NCBI GenBank assembly: GCA_017527435.1 | Contig: JAFXQB010000011.1 | Span: 1 to 64,000 of the forward strand | Direction: 5' to 3' | DNA length: 64,000 nt | Source of the DNA: Salinivirgaceae bacterium | Lineage (GTDB): Bacteria; Bacteroidota; Bacteroidia; Bacteroidales; SZUA-534 | In this document: in pieces, positions 15,729 through 24,390 of the stretch | Layout: every line of letters begins with the position of its first letter | Numbering within the stretch: position 1 is the first letter of the stretch | Translations under genes and position numbers: made by a program | The notes under the pieces: generated by a model | What the model saw: only the letters and a program-made list of their open reading frames with translations | Database searches by the model: none | Told to the model about the DNA's origin: nothing

Positions 15729-17693
15729 TTATAATATAACTCTGTTCAAGTATTTGTTCAGCCGATTCTTATATTTCGACAGGACCACCGACTCTTTCAT
15801 TATCTTGGCTATTTCAAGCTCGTTATCGCTGTCGGTGCTGTCCTGCAACTCTTTCATTGTCTTCTGCAACTTGTTGAGCGACTGCTGTACAATCACGGCC
15901 TTGTAGCCATATATAACGTTGTCAATCACTGCTTTCAAGTCGCGGATTTCAGGCGCTATGTACGGATTGTGTTTCTTCCAAAAATCATCGCTGACTTCGT
16001 TTTTTGGTACAAGCAGGTCGACGGCGAATTTGCTCATTTCGGAATCGGTGCTCAGCGTGAACGTTGTCAGGCCGGGTTTCTGTCCTTTGCTGCAGACGCT
16101 GGTGTATAGCTCGAGCATCCGCCGGCAGACGGGCGTTTGAAACTCTATGTCGCTGTCAGTGAGTTCTTTTTCAATGTACTGCTCAACCGTGACATCGACC
16201 GACGGCTCGTCGTCCTTGGCAAGGGTGAAAAGCACGTCGTTGCCGTAGTTGATAAGGATTGAGAGCAGTTCCGACTCATACTCGCGGTAGCGGGTGCTCA
16301 CCGACATGCTTTTGTCGGTAATCATCTGCGCGGGCTTCGACTTTTGCAGTTCGCGCTGCTCGGCGTCGTACCACTGCTCGCGTTTTTTGCTCAGCCGTTT
16401 GTTTATCTCGATGTGAAGAAGTCGCTCGTCGATGCCCATCTGTTCAGCGCACTCTTTGGCGTAGAGTTCGCGTTTGATGCTGTCGGGCACCACTGAGATT
16501 GATGTCACAATGTCGCTAATCAGGTTCGATTTCTTAACGGGGTCGTTACCGGCGTCGTTGAGCAGCAGGCGGGTTTTGAAGAGAAGGAAGTCGGTTTCGT
16601 TTTTGGCAATGAAATCTTCAAGTTCCGACGCGCTGTGGTTGCGTGCGAATGAGTCGGGGTCTTCGCCGTCGGGCAGAAGCAGCACTTTCACGTTCATCTC
16701 TTCAGCCAGAATCATGTCGATTCCGCGCAAAGCGGCGTGAATACCGGCTGCGTCGCCGTCGTAGAGCACAGTGATGTTGGTTGTGAACTTGCGGATGAGC
16801 CTTATCTGCTCAATGGTGAGCGCGGTTCCGTTGCTGGCCACCACATTCGTGATGCCGCTCTGGTGCATGCTCAGCACATCGGTGTAGCCCTCAACCAGAA
16901 AACATTTGTCGTTGCGCACAATGGCCGATTTGGCCTGGAAAATGCCGTAGAGCGAGCGGCTCTTGTCGTAGATTTCCGACTGCGGCGAGTTCATGTACTT
17001 GACGTTCACGCCTTTGGTGCGCGCGTCGAGCACACGGCCGCCAAATCCGATGACCTTTCCCGTCAGACTGTGGATTGGGAACATCACCCGACTGCTGAAG
17101 CGGTCGAATATGTAGCCGTCGTCGTGCTGAATCGACAGGCCTGTGCTTACCAGGTACTTCTGCTTGTAGCCGCTGTTGAGCGCGAACTCTGTGAAAGCCT
17201 TGCGTTCCGACAGGCTGTAGCCTAATTCGTATGCTTTTATGGTCTCTTCGTTGAAACCACGCTCTTTGAAGTATTTGTATCCGATGGCGCGCCCCTCGTC
17301 GGTTTCCGTCATATTGCGGATGAAGGTGTTTTTGGCGAACTCGTTCAGCACCAGCATGCTCTCGCGGTCGTTCTGAGCTTCCTGTTCCTCGGGCGTGAAC
17401 TCTTTTTCCTTTATTTCGATGTGGTACTTGTTGGCAAGATATTTCAAAGCCTCGGTGTACGACATCTGCTCGTGTTCCATCACAAAGTTGACGCTATTGC
17501 CACCCTTGCCGCAGCCGAAACACTTGTAGATGTTTTTAGTTGGCGATACGTAGAACGACGGTGTTTTCTCGTTGTGGAACGGACAACAGCCTATATAGTT
17601 TGTGCCGCGTTTTTTAAGGCTCACAAAGTCGGAAACCACCTCAAGAATGTTGGCGGTTTCAAAAATCTTATCAACTGTTTCCCGTTCTATCAT
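15729..17693 (-). CDS. dnaG: DNA primase DnaG
   Basis: 654 residues from ATG 17693 (MIERETVDKIFE); the frame is open 15 codons further upstream, but this start matches the family. The CHC2 zinc finger is CPFHNEKTPSF...CFGCG. The RNA polymerase core has the TOPRIM motifs VEGYTDVLSMHQ and LYDGDAAGIHAA. The C-terminal region (about 450-654) is the helical DnaB-binding domain and is less conserved. It makes the RNA primers for replication in the cytoplasm. Here it is not in the classic rpsU-dnaG-rpoD cluster; it precedes the M1 peptidase gene. Confidence 0.98.
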   Translation of the reverse strand: MIERETVDKIFETANILEVVSDFVSLKKRGTNYIGCCPFHNEKTPSFYVSPTKNIYKCFGCGKGGNSVNFVMEHEQMSYTEALKYLANKYHIEIKEKEFTPEEQEAQNDRESMLVLNEFAKNTFIRNMTETDEGRAIGYKYFKERGFNEETIKAYELGYSLSERKAFTEFALNSGYKQKYLVSTGLSIQHDDGYIFDRFSSRVMFPIHSLTGKVIGFGGRVLDARTKGVNVKYMNSPQSEIYDKSRSLYGIFQAKSAIVRNDKCFLVEGYTDVLSMHQSGITNVVASNGTALTIEQIRLIRKFTTNITVLYDGDAAGIHAALRGIDMILAEEMNVKVLLLPDGEDPDSFARNHSASELEDFIAKNETDFLLFKTRLLLNDAGNDPVKKSNLISDIVTSISVVPDSIKRELYAKECAEQMGIDERLLHIEINKRLSKKREQWYDAEQRELQKSKPAQMITDKSMSVSTRYREYESELLSILINYGNDVLFTLAKDDEPSVDVTVEQYIEKELTDSDIEFQTPVCRRMLELYTSVCSKGQKPGLTTFTLSTDSEMSKFAVDLLVPKNEVSDDFWKKHNPYIAPEIRDLKAVIDNVIYGYKAVIVQQSLNKLQKTMKELQDSTDSDNELEIAKIMKESVVLSKYKNRLNKYLNRVIL

Positions 17694-17864
17694 TCTGAAT
17701 GTCAGAAAGATTATGGTTGTTACATTGGTCGTCGGCAAAGTGCCGAAAAACTTTTAAAGTTAAGAAAAAACATAAACCAATAACAACCCGCGCTGAGTTT
17801 TTCATGTGACCGATTGTGTCAGGCGCGCAAAACTGTCAGTCAATGAAGAGTTTTCGGTGTGTAT

Positions 17865-18860
17865 TTATTTCTTATAGAAGTTTTTAACAAACCGCGTAAA
17901 CTCGCCTTGGCCAAAAATGACGCGGCGCACAAAGCACTCGCAGAAGCCGCAGCCGTAGCCGCCGAGCTGCACGTAGGCCGCAGGAACGGCCAGCAGAGCC
18001 ACTTTCAACTCTTTGGTGGCAATGAGCGCGTCAATGAAAAATGCCAATGAGGGCAGTGGCAGCAGGCACCAGAACGGCCACCACAGAAATCCTAAAACAA
18101 TGAGCCCGATGTTGCCCAAAAAGAACGCCGCGGGCAGTGCGTGAACCAGTTTCATTGTGCCGGGGTGGCGCTTTTCGAGATTGATGCGCGCAATGCCCGA
18201 ATTGTAAACCTGCTTGAAAAAAGCCTTGAACGTGGTGCGGCGCTTGTGGTAGACAAACGCGTCAGCGATGAGCCCCGCCTTGCAGCCGTGCTCAATGAGC
18301 CGCATACTGAAATCGACGTCCTCGCCAAAGCGCATATCGCCGAATCCGCCCACGCGCGCAAATTCGCCGCGGCTGATGCCCATATTGAAGCTGCGCGGAT
18401 AGAACTTGTCCATTTTCTCTTTCTTGCCGCGGATGCCGCCGGTGGTGAGCACCGATGTCATTGAGTGGCTGATGGCTTTTTGTATGGGTGTGAACGACGG
18501 ATGTGACGCGTCGGGGCCGCCGAAGCACTGCAGGCCGCGCTCGCTCACCGCTTTGTCAACAGCGTCGAGATAGCCGTCGGGCACAATCACGTCCGAATCC
18601 AGAAAAATCAGATAATCGCCCGCAGCGTGCGCCGCACCGTTGTTGCGTGCCGCGCTTGGACCGCCGTTGGGTTGCTCCAGATAGTTGATTGGCAGCCTTT
18701 CGGCGAATTTTTCCACAATGTGGCGGCAGGTGTCGGCCGAGCCGTCCTCAACAATGGTCACGTCGAAATCGCGGAAGCGCTGCGCCGTAAGTGACTGCAG
18801 CAGCTCGTCAACCTCGTCGGGGCGGTTGTAGACAGGCACTATGAATGAGTATTTGGGCAT
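17865..18860 (-). CDS. Family 2 glycosyltransferase with C-terminal membrane segments
   Basis: 331 residues. The GT-A fold starts with YSFIVPVYNRPDEVDELL, and the nucleotide-sugar site is DFDVTIVEDGS. The metal-binding DxD is FLDSDVIVPDGY. The acceptor-side region has GDMRFGEDVDFSMRL, the ED of which is the likely catalytic base. Two hydrophobic helices near residues 245-290 (AAFFLGNIGLIVLGFLWWPF, LPSLAFFIDALIATKEL) anchor it to the inner membrane. This points to transfer onto a lipid-linked or membrane acceptor, for example in glycolipid, capsule or O-antigen assembly. The substrate is not readable. It is encoded upstream of dnaG on the same strand and downstream of cysE. Confidence 0.9.
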   Translation of the reverse strand: MPKYSFIVPVYNRPDEVDELLQSLTAQRFRDFDVTIVEDGSADTCRHIVEKFAERLPINYLEQPNGGPSAARNNGAAHAAGDYLIFLDSDVIVPDGYLDAVDKAVSERGLQCFGGPDASHPSFTPIQKAISHSMTSVLTTGGIRGKKEKMDKFYPRSFNMGISRGEFARVGGFGDMRFGEDVDFSMRLIEHGCKAGLIADAFVYHKRRTTFKAFFKQVYNSGIARINLEKRHPGTMKLVHALPAAFFLGNIGLIVLGFLWWPFWCLLPLPSLAFFIDALIATKELKVALLAVPAAYVQLGGYGCGFCECFVRRVIFGQGEFTRFVKNFYKK

Positions 18861-18950
18861 TCTCTTTAAGGTTTAGTGGTTAGAGTTTAGGGTTTAGTTT
18901 TTCTAAACAGCGAAGCGTCTCACCTTCTCAACAGCGAAGCGCCTCAACCT
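18861..18950 (-). repeat. Word-rich spacer between cysE and the glycosyltransferase gene
   Basis: Read on the minus strand, the cysE stop is followed by AGGTTGAGGCGCTTCGCTGT, GAGAAGGTGAGACGCTTCGC and TGTTTAG, then CTAAACCCTAAACTC-type words up to the glycosyltransferase start. GCTTCGCTGTT occurs twice here and in complement near 5365 and 7390. Confidence 0.6.
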
Positions 18951-19769
18951 TTAAATAATCCAGTTCCCCAATTGGTCGTCCATTTGGCCTTTCACGTAGA
19001 CGTTGCTCTTGTTGAACACCGTTGAGTAGGGCTCAACACCGCTTGTGAGCCACACGTTACCGCCGATGACCGAGTCGTGGCCGATGATGGACTTGCCGCC
19101 CAGAATGGTGGCGCCAGCGTAGATGGTCACGTTGTCTTCGATGGTCGGGTGGCGCTTTACGCCCGCCTCGGCCTTGTCCACGCTCAAGGCGCCCAGAGTC
19201 ACGCCCTGATAGATTTTCACATTGTTGCCGATGACGGTTGTCTCGCCCACCACAATGCCCGTGCCGTGGTCGATGCAGAACGAGTGGCCGATGGTGGCCC
19301 CAGGGTGTATGTCGATGCCCGTCTTGCCGTGGGCGTACTCGGTGAAGAGCCGCGGCACAATGGGGATGTTCTGCTCATAAAGTTGGTGCGCCAGACGGTA
19401 AACCACAATGGCGTAGAAACCAGGATAGGTCACAATCACCTCCTCGATTGATTTGGCGGCGGGGTCGCCGTTGAAGATGGCCGTAGCGTCCTCAATCATA
19501 CGCAGATAGAGCAGTTCGAGCGAGTTCGAGAAGGTGTCAATCTCGTCTTGAATCTGCTCGTCGGCGAGCGAGAGTTGCGCCAGCACCTGCTCCATAAGGT
19601 GGCGCATATCGTAGTAGCGGGCCTCGGTCGATTGGTCGTCGTCGCACAGGATGGGGAACAGGAAGTTGACCGTCTTGGTCAGCAGTTGGTGGCTGAGCGA
19701 CTGCGCAGGAATCTTGCCCGCAGCCTGCCTGCGGAACTGCCCGATGTGTTCGAAAAGTGATTTATCCAT
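18951..19769 (-). CDS. cysE: Serine O-acetyltransferase
   Basis: 272 residues. The N-terminal half is helical (EpsC-like; SVEEVIVTYPGFYAIVVYRL-type region, here EEVIVTYPGFYAIVV). The C-terminal half is a left-handed hexapeptide-repeat beta helix with the serine acetyltransferase signature: GIDIHPGATIGHSFCIDHGT, VVGETTVIGNNVKIYQGVTL, RHPTIEDNVTIYAGATILGG. The catalytic His/Asp pair lies in HPGA and IDHG. It transfers acetyl from acetyl-CoA to L-serine, giving O-acetylserine for cysteine synthesis. Feedback inhibition by cysteine is usual in the family. The length is intermediate between CysE and plant-like forms, normal for Bacteroidetes. Confidence 0.95.
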   Translation of the reverse strand: MDKSLFEHIGQFRRQAAGKIPAQSLSHQLLTKTVNFLFPILCDDDQSTEARYYDMRHLMEQVLAQLSLADEQIQDEIDTFSNSLELLYLRMIEDATAIFNGDPAAKSIEEVIVTYPGFYAIVVYRLAHQLYEQNIPIVPRLFTEYAHGKTGIDIHPGATIGHSFCIDHGTGIVVGETTVIGNNVKIYQGVTLGALSVDKAEAGVKRHPTIEDNVTIYAGATILGGKSIIGHDSVIGGNVWLTSGVEPYSTVFNKSNVYVKGQMDDQLGNWII

Positions 19770-19948
19770 TTTAAGTTATCGAAGTTTTTTGAGTTATCGA
19801 AGGTACAAGTTTTTGGTGAATTGATGAATCGATTTTGGGACTTCGGACTACAGACGTCAGACTTCAGTCGAGAGTAAATATTTGTTAGTATTCGTAAAGT
19901 TCATTTAAAAATTCTGTTGTCCGTTGTCTGTAGTCTGTTGACCGAAAA
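19770..19948 (-). repeat. Spacer between uppP and cysE with paired GACTACAGAC / GTCTGTAGTC words
   Basis: On the minus strand the uppP stop is followed by words of the type CAACAGACTACAGACAACGG. About 60 bp later comes CTGAAGTCTGACGTCTGTAG, then TTCATCAATTCACCAAAAAC and the word TTCGATAACT twice before the cysE start. GACTACAGAC and GTCTGTAGTC can form a 10-bp stem. No gene is seen. Confidence 0.55.
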
Positions 19949-20794
19949 TCACACCGTCAGCGAAACCCCGCACGCCATTAGCACCAGAATCAGGCCGCCT
20001 GCAATGATTCGGTAAATGCCGAAAACCTTGAAGCCGTATTTTGTCAGGAACGCTACAAACCATTTCATTGCCAGCAGGGCCACCACAAAGGCCACAATAT
20101 TGCCGATAATCAGCACGCCCAGATTGTCGGTGAGCAGTTGCAGACCCTCGTCAGAGAGCAGCAGTTTGAGCATTTTGTAGCCCGACGCGGCACACATTGT
20201 AGGCACGGCCAGAAAGAACGAGAACTCGGCGGCCGCCTTGCGAGTGAGTTTCTGCGCCATACCGCCCACAATTGTAGCCATTGAGCGAGAAACGCCCGGA
20301 ATCATTGCAATGCATTGGAACAGACCAATATACAACGCGCGGCGCTCGGTCAGTTTGGTGTCGTCAGAGCCGTGATTGAAAATCTTGTCGCAAAAGAGCA
20401 TAAACACACCGCCAACGACCAGCATTACGGCCACAACCGTCACGCTCTCAAGCATTTCGTCAATCTTATCGCTGAAAAGCAGACCAATGACAGCCGCTGG
20501 AACAAACGCCACTAGCAGTTTCCAGTAAAAATCGAATTTGTGCAGAAATTGCTGCACGCCCGATGCACCCTCGGGTGCGGGCTCGGTGTTCAAGCGGAAG
20601 AAACGCTTCCAATAGAGCACCACAACCGACAGGATGGCGCCAAACTGAATTATCACCGTGAAGGCCTTCACAAACGCGTCGCTCTCAACGCCCAGCAGGC
20701 CTTGAGTGATTATCATATGTCCCGTCGACGACACCGGCAGAAACTCCGTCAGCCCCTCGACTATTGCAATAATGATTGATTCGATAATACTCAT
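19949..20794 (-). CDS. uppP: Undecaprenyl-diphosphate phosphatase
   Basis: 281 residues and about eight membrane helices. Both active-site motifs of the BacA/UppP family are present: [17 protein letters not shown] (residues about 14-30, with catalytic Glu and the SSTGH segment) and [14 protein letters not shown] (about 160). It hydrolyses undecaprenyl diphosphate to the monophosphate, recycling the lipid carrier for peptidoglycan and other glycan polymers, and can confer bacitracin resistance. Length and topology are normal. It is preceded by an AT-rich leader with TTAATCAATCATTCAATC words. Confidence 0.97.
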   Translation of the reverse strand: MSIIESIIIAIVEGLTEFLPVSSTGHMIITQGLLGVESDAFVKAFTVIIQFGAILSVVVLYWKRFFRLNTEPAPEGASGVQQFLHKFDFYWKLLVAFVPAAVIGLLFSDKIDEMLESVTVVAVMLVVGGVFMLFCDKIFNHGSDDTKLTERRALYIGLFQCIAMIPGVSRSMATIVGGMAQKLTRKAAAEFSFFLAVPTMCAASGYKMLKLLLSDEGLQLLTDNLGVLIIGNIVAFVVALLAMKWFVAFLTKYGFKVFGIYRIIAGGLILVLMACGVSLTV

Positions 20795-20827
20795 AAATAT
20801 TTGTTGATTGAATGATTGATTAACTGA

Positions 20828-22255
20828 CTATTTATCTTTTACTACAATATTTGTAGATTTTGATATTGTATATGAACTTGGCATTTTTTGACCACTAAGT
20901 GGAATAAGACATCTTAAAACACCTCTGTTATAGTATGGTATAAAAAGGCGGCAAGCAACATATTCAACATTATTTATAACTGTGGTTGTTTGAGAAGCAT
21001 ATAAATAACATACATTTTCAGTATCGCCCATAGAATACGCATAATCACTCTCAAATAGTGTTGTAATTTCACCTGCAATATTTGTTTGGTCTCCTTCCAT
21101 AATAGCACATATAGAATCTAAACAAATAGTACTACTATTGCCTTTTAACAACTTATCTGTAATATCAGTTCGGCCATCCTTAAATAAAAAGTAAGTGGTT
21201 AATTCCCGTCGTTTTATACCAAACGATTCTTCTATATCAAGCCAATCACTGTCCGTAATAAAATGATAACCACCTATTACATCGTTTTCTCTGTGATTAT
21301 TAAGATACTTATTACTTCCTATGAATATATTTTTGGATATATTATATAATGATGAGAAAAAACAACTACAACAAGTCCATTCTGTTCCATCATAAAGCAG
21401 GCCTGTTCCTGATGTCTTTTGTTTAAATAAATCTGACCCCGCATGATACGTTATGGTATCATTCATTATAAATAGTTTGAATTCTTTTATAAAAACGTCG
21501 TATTGTGGTGCAACTAAAATATAAACTCCTATATATTTTTCGCTTTCTGAATTTGACGATAAATTTTCTACATTGTGTCCTATTTGACGCTTTTTAACAT
21601 ATGATGGCAAGTCTTCTTTTGGCTCAATATATAGAGAATCTGAGCTAAATGGTATTATGAAATCTTTGTTATATGAGTAGGTCTCACCATAGCAACTTTC
21701 ATTAAAAGATAAGTTTATTTTAGCAGAAAAATGTTTTTTAAAAAAAACAGTGTCATTATTATTGATATAGAATGGTTTGATTTTTAAACTATTAGCGGGC
21801 TGACCAACACCTCCGTTTCCCCACTCCAAATCATAAAAAATACGTTCAGGCAAACAATAAATAATAAAAAACACAGAATCAACATCATATCGTTTCGTGC
21901 CATCCATAAGGTATTCTACTAATTTGACTCTGTATCCATTAAAATATTCCAAACGAATATTATTGGTTTTGTTTAACTCCATATTATCATCAGAATCACC
22001 TATATATAATTCAAAATGTAGCTCGTCTGCAACATCAAGCCAACTTATGCTTGTGCGTTCTACGAACAATTCTTTTTCATCAGTGCGTATTTCCACATTA
22101 TTCTTGATATTGTGGCCACTCAATTCATAATGAGAAATGTTTTTACAGTGTTGAATTTTTTCTTCAATACTCATTCCTTCTTCTTTGCAACTTGTAAAGT
22201 TCAAAGCCACAAATGCTGCTGCGGTGGCGGCTAATAATAAATGATTTGTTTTCAT
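20828..22255 (-). CDS. AT-rich lipoprotein with FISUMP-like C-terminal region
   Basis: 475 residues. A lipoprotein signal peptide (LLLAATAAAFVALNFTSC) is followed by KEEG. The body is beta-rich with many Asn, Tyr and Ser and has no recognised domain. Near residue 350 it has IGGYHFITDSDWLDIEESFG and IKRRELTTYF. These match, position for position, the segment GFHLASDDDWQDLESHFGIE of the lipoprotein at 9316, so the two belong to one loose family. Base composition is far more AT-rich than the surrounding housekeeping genes. It lies 52 bp downstream of the AlbA_2 regulator on the same strand and is probably co-transcribed. Surface location is inferred. Confidence 0.6.
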   Translation of the reverse strand: MKTNHLLLAATAAAFVALNFTSCKEEGMSIEEKIQHCKNISHYELSGHNIKNNVEIRTDEKELFVERTSISWLDVADELHFELYIGDSDDNMELNKTNNIRLEYFNGYRVKLVEYLMDGTKRYDVDSVFFIIYCLPERIFYDLEWGNGGVGQPANSLKIKPFYINNNDTVFFKKHFSAKINLSFNESCYGETYSYNKDFIIPFSSDSLYIEPKEDLPSYVKKRQIGHNVENLSSNSESEKYIGVYILVAPQYDVFIKEFKLFIMNDTITYHAGSDLFKQKTSGTGLLYDGTEWTCCSCFFSSLYNISKNIFIGSNKYLNNHRENDVIGGYHFITDSDWLDIEESFGIKRRELTTYFLFKDGRTDITDKLLKGNSSTICLDSICAIMEGDQTNIAGEITTLFESDYAYSMGDTENVCYLYASQTTTVINNVEYVACRLFIPYYNRGVLRCLIPLSGQKMPSSYTISKSTNIVVKDK

Positions 22256-22307
22256 TACTATAATAGTTTTAAAAATTAATTATTTATATTCCAAATTTAT
22301 CTGATAA

Positions 22308-23630
22308 TCACTTGTTTTTGTCAGGAATCACCCAATAGCCATATCTGTTGCTACCTTCACGTTTTATCAAATTGTTGTCAAGCAGCACTTTCAAATCACG
22401 CTGTATGGTTTTTCTGTCAACATTGAGTTGTTCTGAAAGAGTTGTCGTGTTTAATGCGACATTTAATGCGACATTCCGAATTATCAAATCAAGTATATTT
22501 TGCTGTCTTTCAGTTAGTTCTATTGCGACATTTAATGCAACATTTTCTGTCGCATTATAGTTTTTAATGGTTATTCGAGTGAAATTCGGCATAAAGGTGA
22601 AGCAACTGCGGTCGTAAACCTGCATCACCTTCATCATTCCCGAACCTAAAGCCTCAACCATCTCAACATCGCGGAAAACACGCATCAGTTCTTTGTTGCG
22701 GGGATTCGACACGCCGTTGAAAAACTCATCCTCGGTCATATCTTCGGGCAGCCGTCCGCACGAAGTTATCTCAAGCCTGTCCGAAAAAATCTCAAACTTC
22801 GGCGGCACTTCGGTGAAATAACTGTTGTGCACAATGGCGTTGATAACAAGCTCGCGCAAAGCGTTTTTGTCCCATAGCGGTGTGTCGATTCGGTACGGAT
22901 ATGTCTTTTGGGTTCTTATCTCATTCTCGACATCGAGTTTGTCCAAAAGCCGTTTTGTGGCGGTCAGCAGGCAGCAGTAGCCAAACTCATTGTTCGAAAT
23001 CAAATCGCAACGGTCGGTGCCTGCGTATTTCCCCAATTTGATTGACATTCCGTTCTCATCGGCAAGCAGATACGCCACATAGTTGAACCGCCCGTCATCG
23101 GTCAGCAGTTCAAGATTGCGCAAATAGTTGTCGTTCAGGGGTAACTTCTTTTCCTGATAGTAAATCCGCAACTGACTGAAAGTCAAATCCTGCCGCGGCG
23201 ACACAATGTTGCGTAGCGAGTTGCGGACACGGTGGGCGAAAAGATTTTCAATCATATCGGTTGGCATAGGCTCGGCGGCGGTGCCAACTCTTATGTAGCA
23301 GCCGCGTGTGCTCATTCCGTATTTGGTTTTGTAATACGGTTTCTCGCTTCCCGACGCAAGGAAAATCTTTATAACATCGGTTCCGTCAATGTTTTCGGCC
23401 AACACATCGAACAAGCCCATCGGCGAAGGCGAGATATTTTTGCGGATACGGTCTTTTATCTTCAGCATATCGCCGTCGATATCCTTTACACCCACAACTC
23501 TCCCGTCCTTGTCAAAGCCAACGTAAATGATTCCGCCCTCGCGATTGTTGAGAAAGGCGATAACTTCCTTCTCAATATCGAGTTCGTCGGTCAACTCACG
23601 TTTCAGTTCGATACGGTTGGTTTCGGTCAT
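22308..23630 (-). CDS. AlbA_2-domain ATP-binding regulator with repeated NVALNVAL linker
   Basis: 440 residues. Residues 1-125 form an AlbA_2 (Schlafen-type) domain: IELKRELTDELDIEKEVIAF, NNREGGIIYVGFDKDG. Residues about 230-375 form the HATPase_c_4 domain: RELVINAIVHNSYF, FSDRLEITSCGRLPED, and EALGSGMMKVM. The C-terminus is a winged helix (LSEQLNVDRKTIQRDLKVLL). The linker has two blocks of NVALNVA repeats. Such proteins are annotated as transcriptional regulators or putative DNA-binding ATPases, and several relatives sit in defence or stress loci. Its own promoter is visible upstream. It is followed by the AT-rich lipoprotein gene, forming a pair that parallels the YhcG pair. Confidence 0.85.
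   Translation of the reverse strand: MTETNRIELKRELTDELDIEKEVIAFLNNREGGIIYVGFDKDGRVVGVKDIDGDMLKIKDRIRKNISPSPMGLFDVLAENIDGTDVIKIFLASGSEKPYYKTKYGMSTRGCYIRVGTAAEPMPTDMIENLFAHRVRNSLRNIVSPRQDLTFSQLRIYYQEKKLPLNDNYLRNLELLTDDGRFNYVAYLLADENGMSIKLGKYAGTDRCDLISNNEFGYCCLLTATKRLLDKLDVENEIRTQKTYPYRIDTPLWDKNALRELVINAIVHNSYFTEVPPKFEIFSDRLEITSCGRLPEDMTEDEFFNGVSNPRNKELMRVFRDVEMVEALGSGMMKVMQVYDRSCFTFMPNFTRITIKNYNATENVALNVAIELTERQQNILDLIIRNVALNVALNTTTLSEQLNVDRKTIQRDLKVLLDNNLIKREGSNRYGYWVIPDKNK
22452..22544 (-). repeat. 12-bp coding repeats (NVAL) in the AlbA_2 regulator gene
   Basis: Two blocks of two 12-bp units lie at 22452-22475 (TAATGCGACATT twice, identical) and 22521-22544 (two one-base variants). They encode NVALNVAL and NVALNVAI. 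A further half unit TGTCGCATTA at about 22548-22557 can pair with TAATGCAACA, leaving one mismatch. Confidence 0.8.
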
Positions 23631-23665
23631 TGATTTGTTGATTTTTTTTTCTAACCAAACTAATT

Positions 23666-23695
23666 CAAAATTATCAAAAAATATTGTATTTCAAA
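23666..23695 (-). promoter_or_regulatory. Promoter of the AlbA_2 regulator/lipoprotein pair
   Basis: On the minus strand TTTG (23692-23695) is followed after 18 bp by TAATTTTG (23666-23673). Both are exact matches to the Bacteroidetes -33/-7 consensus. The start codon is 35 bp downstream. Confidence 0.65.
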
Positions 23696-23702
23696 TTTTT
23701 GC

Positions 23703-23726
23703 GGACGCGACGAATCGCGTCCCTAC
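23703..23726. repeat. GGACGC hairpin, copy 1
   Basis: Arms GGACGCGA / TCGCGTCC with loop CGAA, followed by the family tail CTAC. It lies between the HEAT-repeat gene and the AlbA_2 gene. Confidence 0.75.
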
Positions 23727-23749
23727 ATATTTCAATTTTCAACTTTCAA

Positions 23750-23772
23750 TTCCTAAATCCTAACTCCTAACT
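23750..23772 (-). repeat. TTAGGA word tract after HEAT-repeat gene stop
   Basis: On the minus strand the TAG stop is directly followed by GAGTTAGGATTTAGGAATTG. Confidence 0.6.
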
Positions 23773-24375
23773 ATTTGCCGCTGCCGCCTTAATCGCACCC
23801 AAACTGTGGATTCTCACGACACGGTTACTGTCGGTTTCCGAAATCTTTTGCAACTGCTCAACAAAAGGCAGAACAAACTCCGGCCTGCGCTTGCCAAGAA
23901 CACGGAAAATTTCGGGTGCTTCCATACGAACCTTGTCCTCTTTATCTTGCAGAAGTTCAGCAAAAACCACCATATAATTTTCAAATATGTCAGGTGTGTT
24001 TGTGGCAATGTTTTCCGAAGCCCAAATAAAACTCAACCTGACACTTGCCACCGAGTCAGTCGCAAAGCGGAATAAATCTTTCCAAAACGGCTCGATTAGG
24101 CCAAAATCAGCACGGCCGATTCGCCCGAGCGCGTTGATTGCACGCTCTCGCAAAAGCGGCTCGGAATTGTCAAGAAAAGTTGCAATCGAAGGAACGCTGT
24201 CAGCAACCGCAGAAGGATATTTCAGCCCCATTTCCGCAAGAAGCCACAGCGCTTTCGCCTTGATTTTCAGCGATTCCGACGACAGCAGCGACTTTACATA
24301 AGGAATGTTCTCCTCCCATTTGTCCTTGCTCTTTGTCAAAGCCCCAAGTTCCTTATATAATTCCGTTTCTGTCAT
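23767..24375 (-). CDS. HEAT-repeat protein
   Basis: 202 residues from ATG 24375 (MTETELYKELGALTKSK). It is all-helical with about four HEAT-like repeats: SLKIKAKALWLLAEMG, EPLLRERAINALGRIG, SVASVRLSFIWASENI, DKVRMEAPEIFRVLGKR. The C-terminal helix is NRVVRIHSLGAIKAAA. HEAT repeats form a curved scaffold for protein contacts; the DNA alkylation repair (AlkD-like) fold is an alternative given the spacing, but no catalytic Asp/Trp pattern is obvious. It is cytoplasmic with no signal peptide. The partner is unknown. It stands alone between two clusters of dispersed hairpins. Confidence 0.7.
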   Translation of the reverse strand: MTETELYKELGALTKSKDKWEENIPYVKSLLSSESLKIKAKALWLLAEMGLKYPSAVADSVPSIATFLDNSEPLLRERAINALGRIGRADFGLIEPFWKDLFRFATDSVASVRLSFIWASENIATNTPDIFENYMVVFAELLQDKEDKVRMEAPEIFRVLGKRRPEFVLPFVEQLQKISETDSNRVVRIHSLGAIKAAAANS

Positions 24376-24390
24376 TTCCAACTTTTATAG

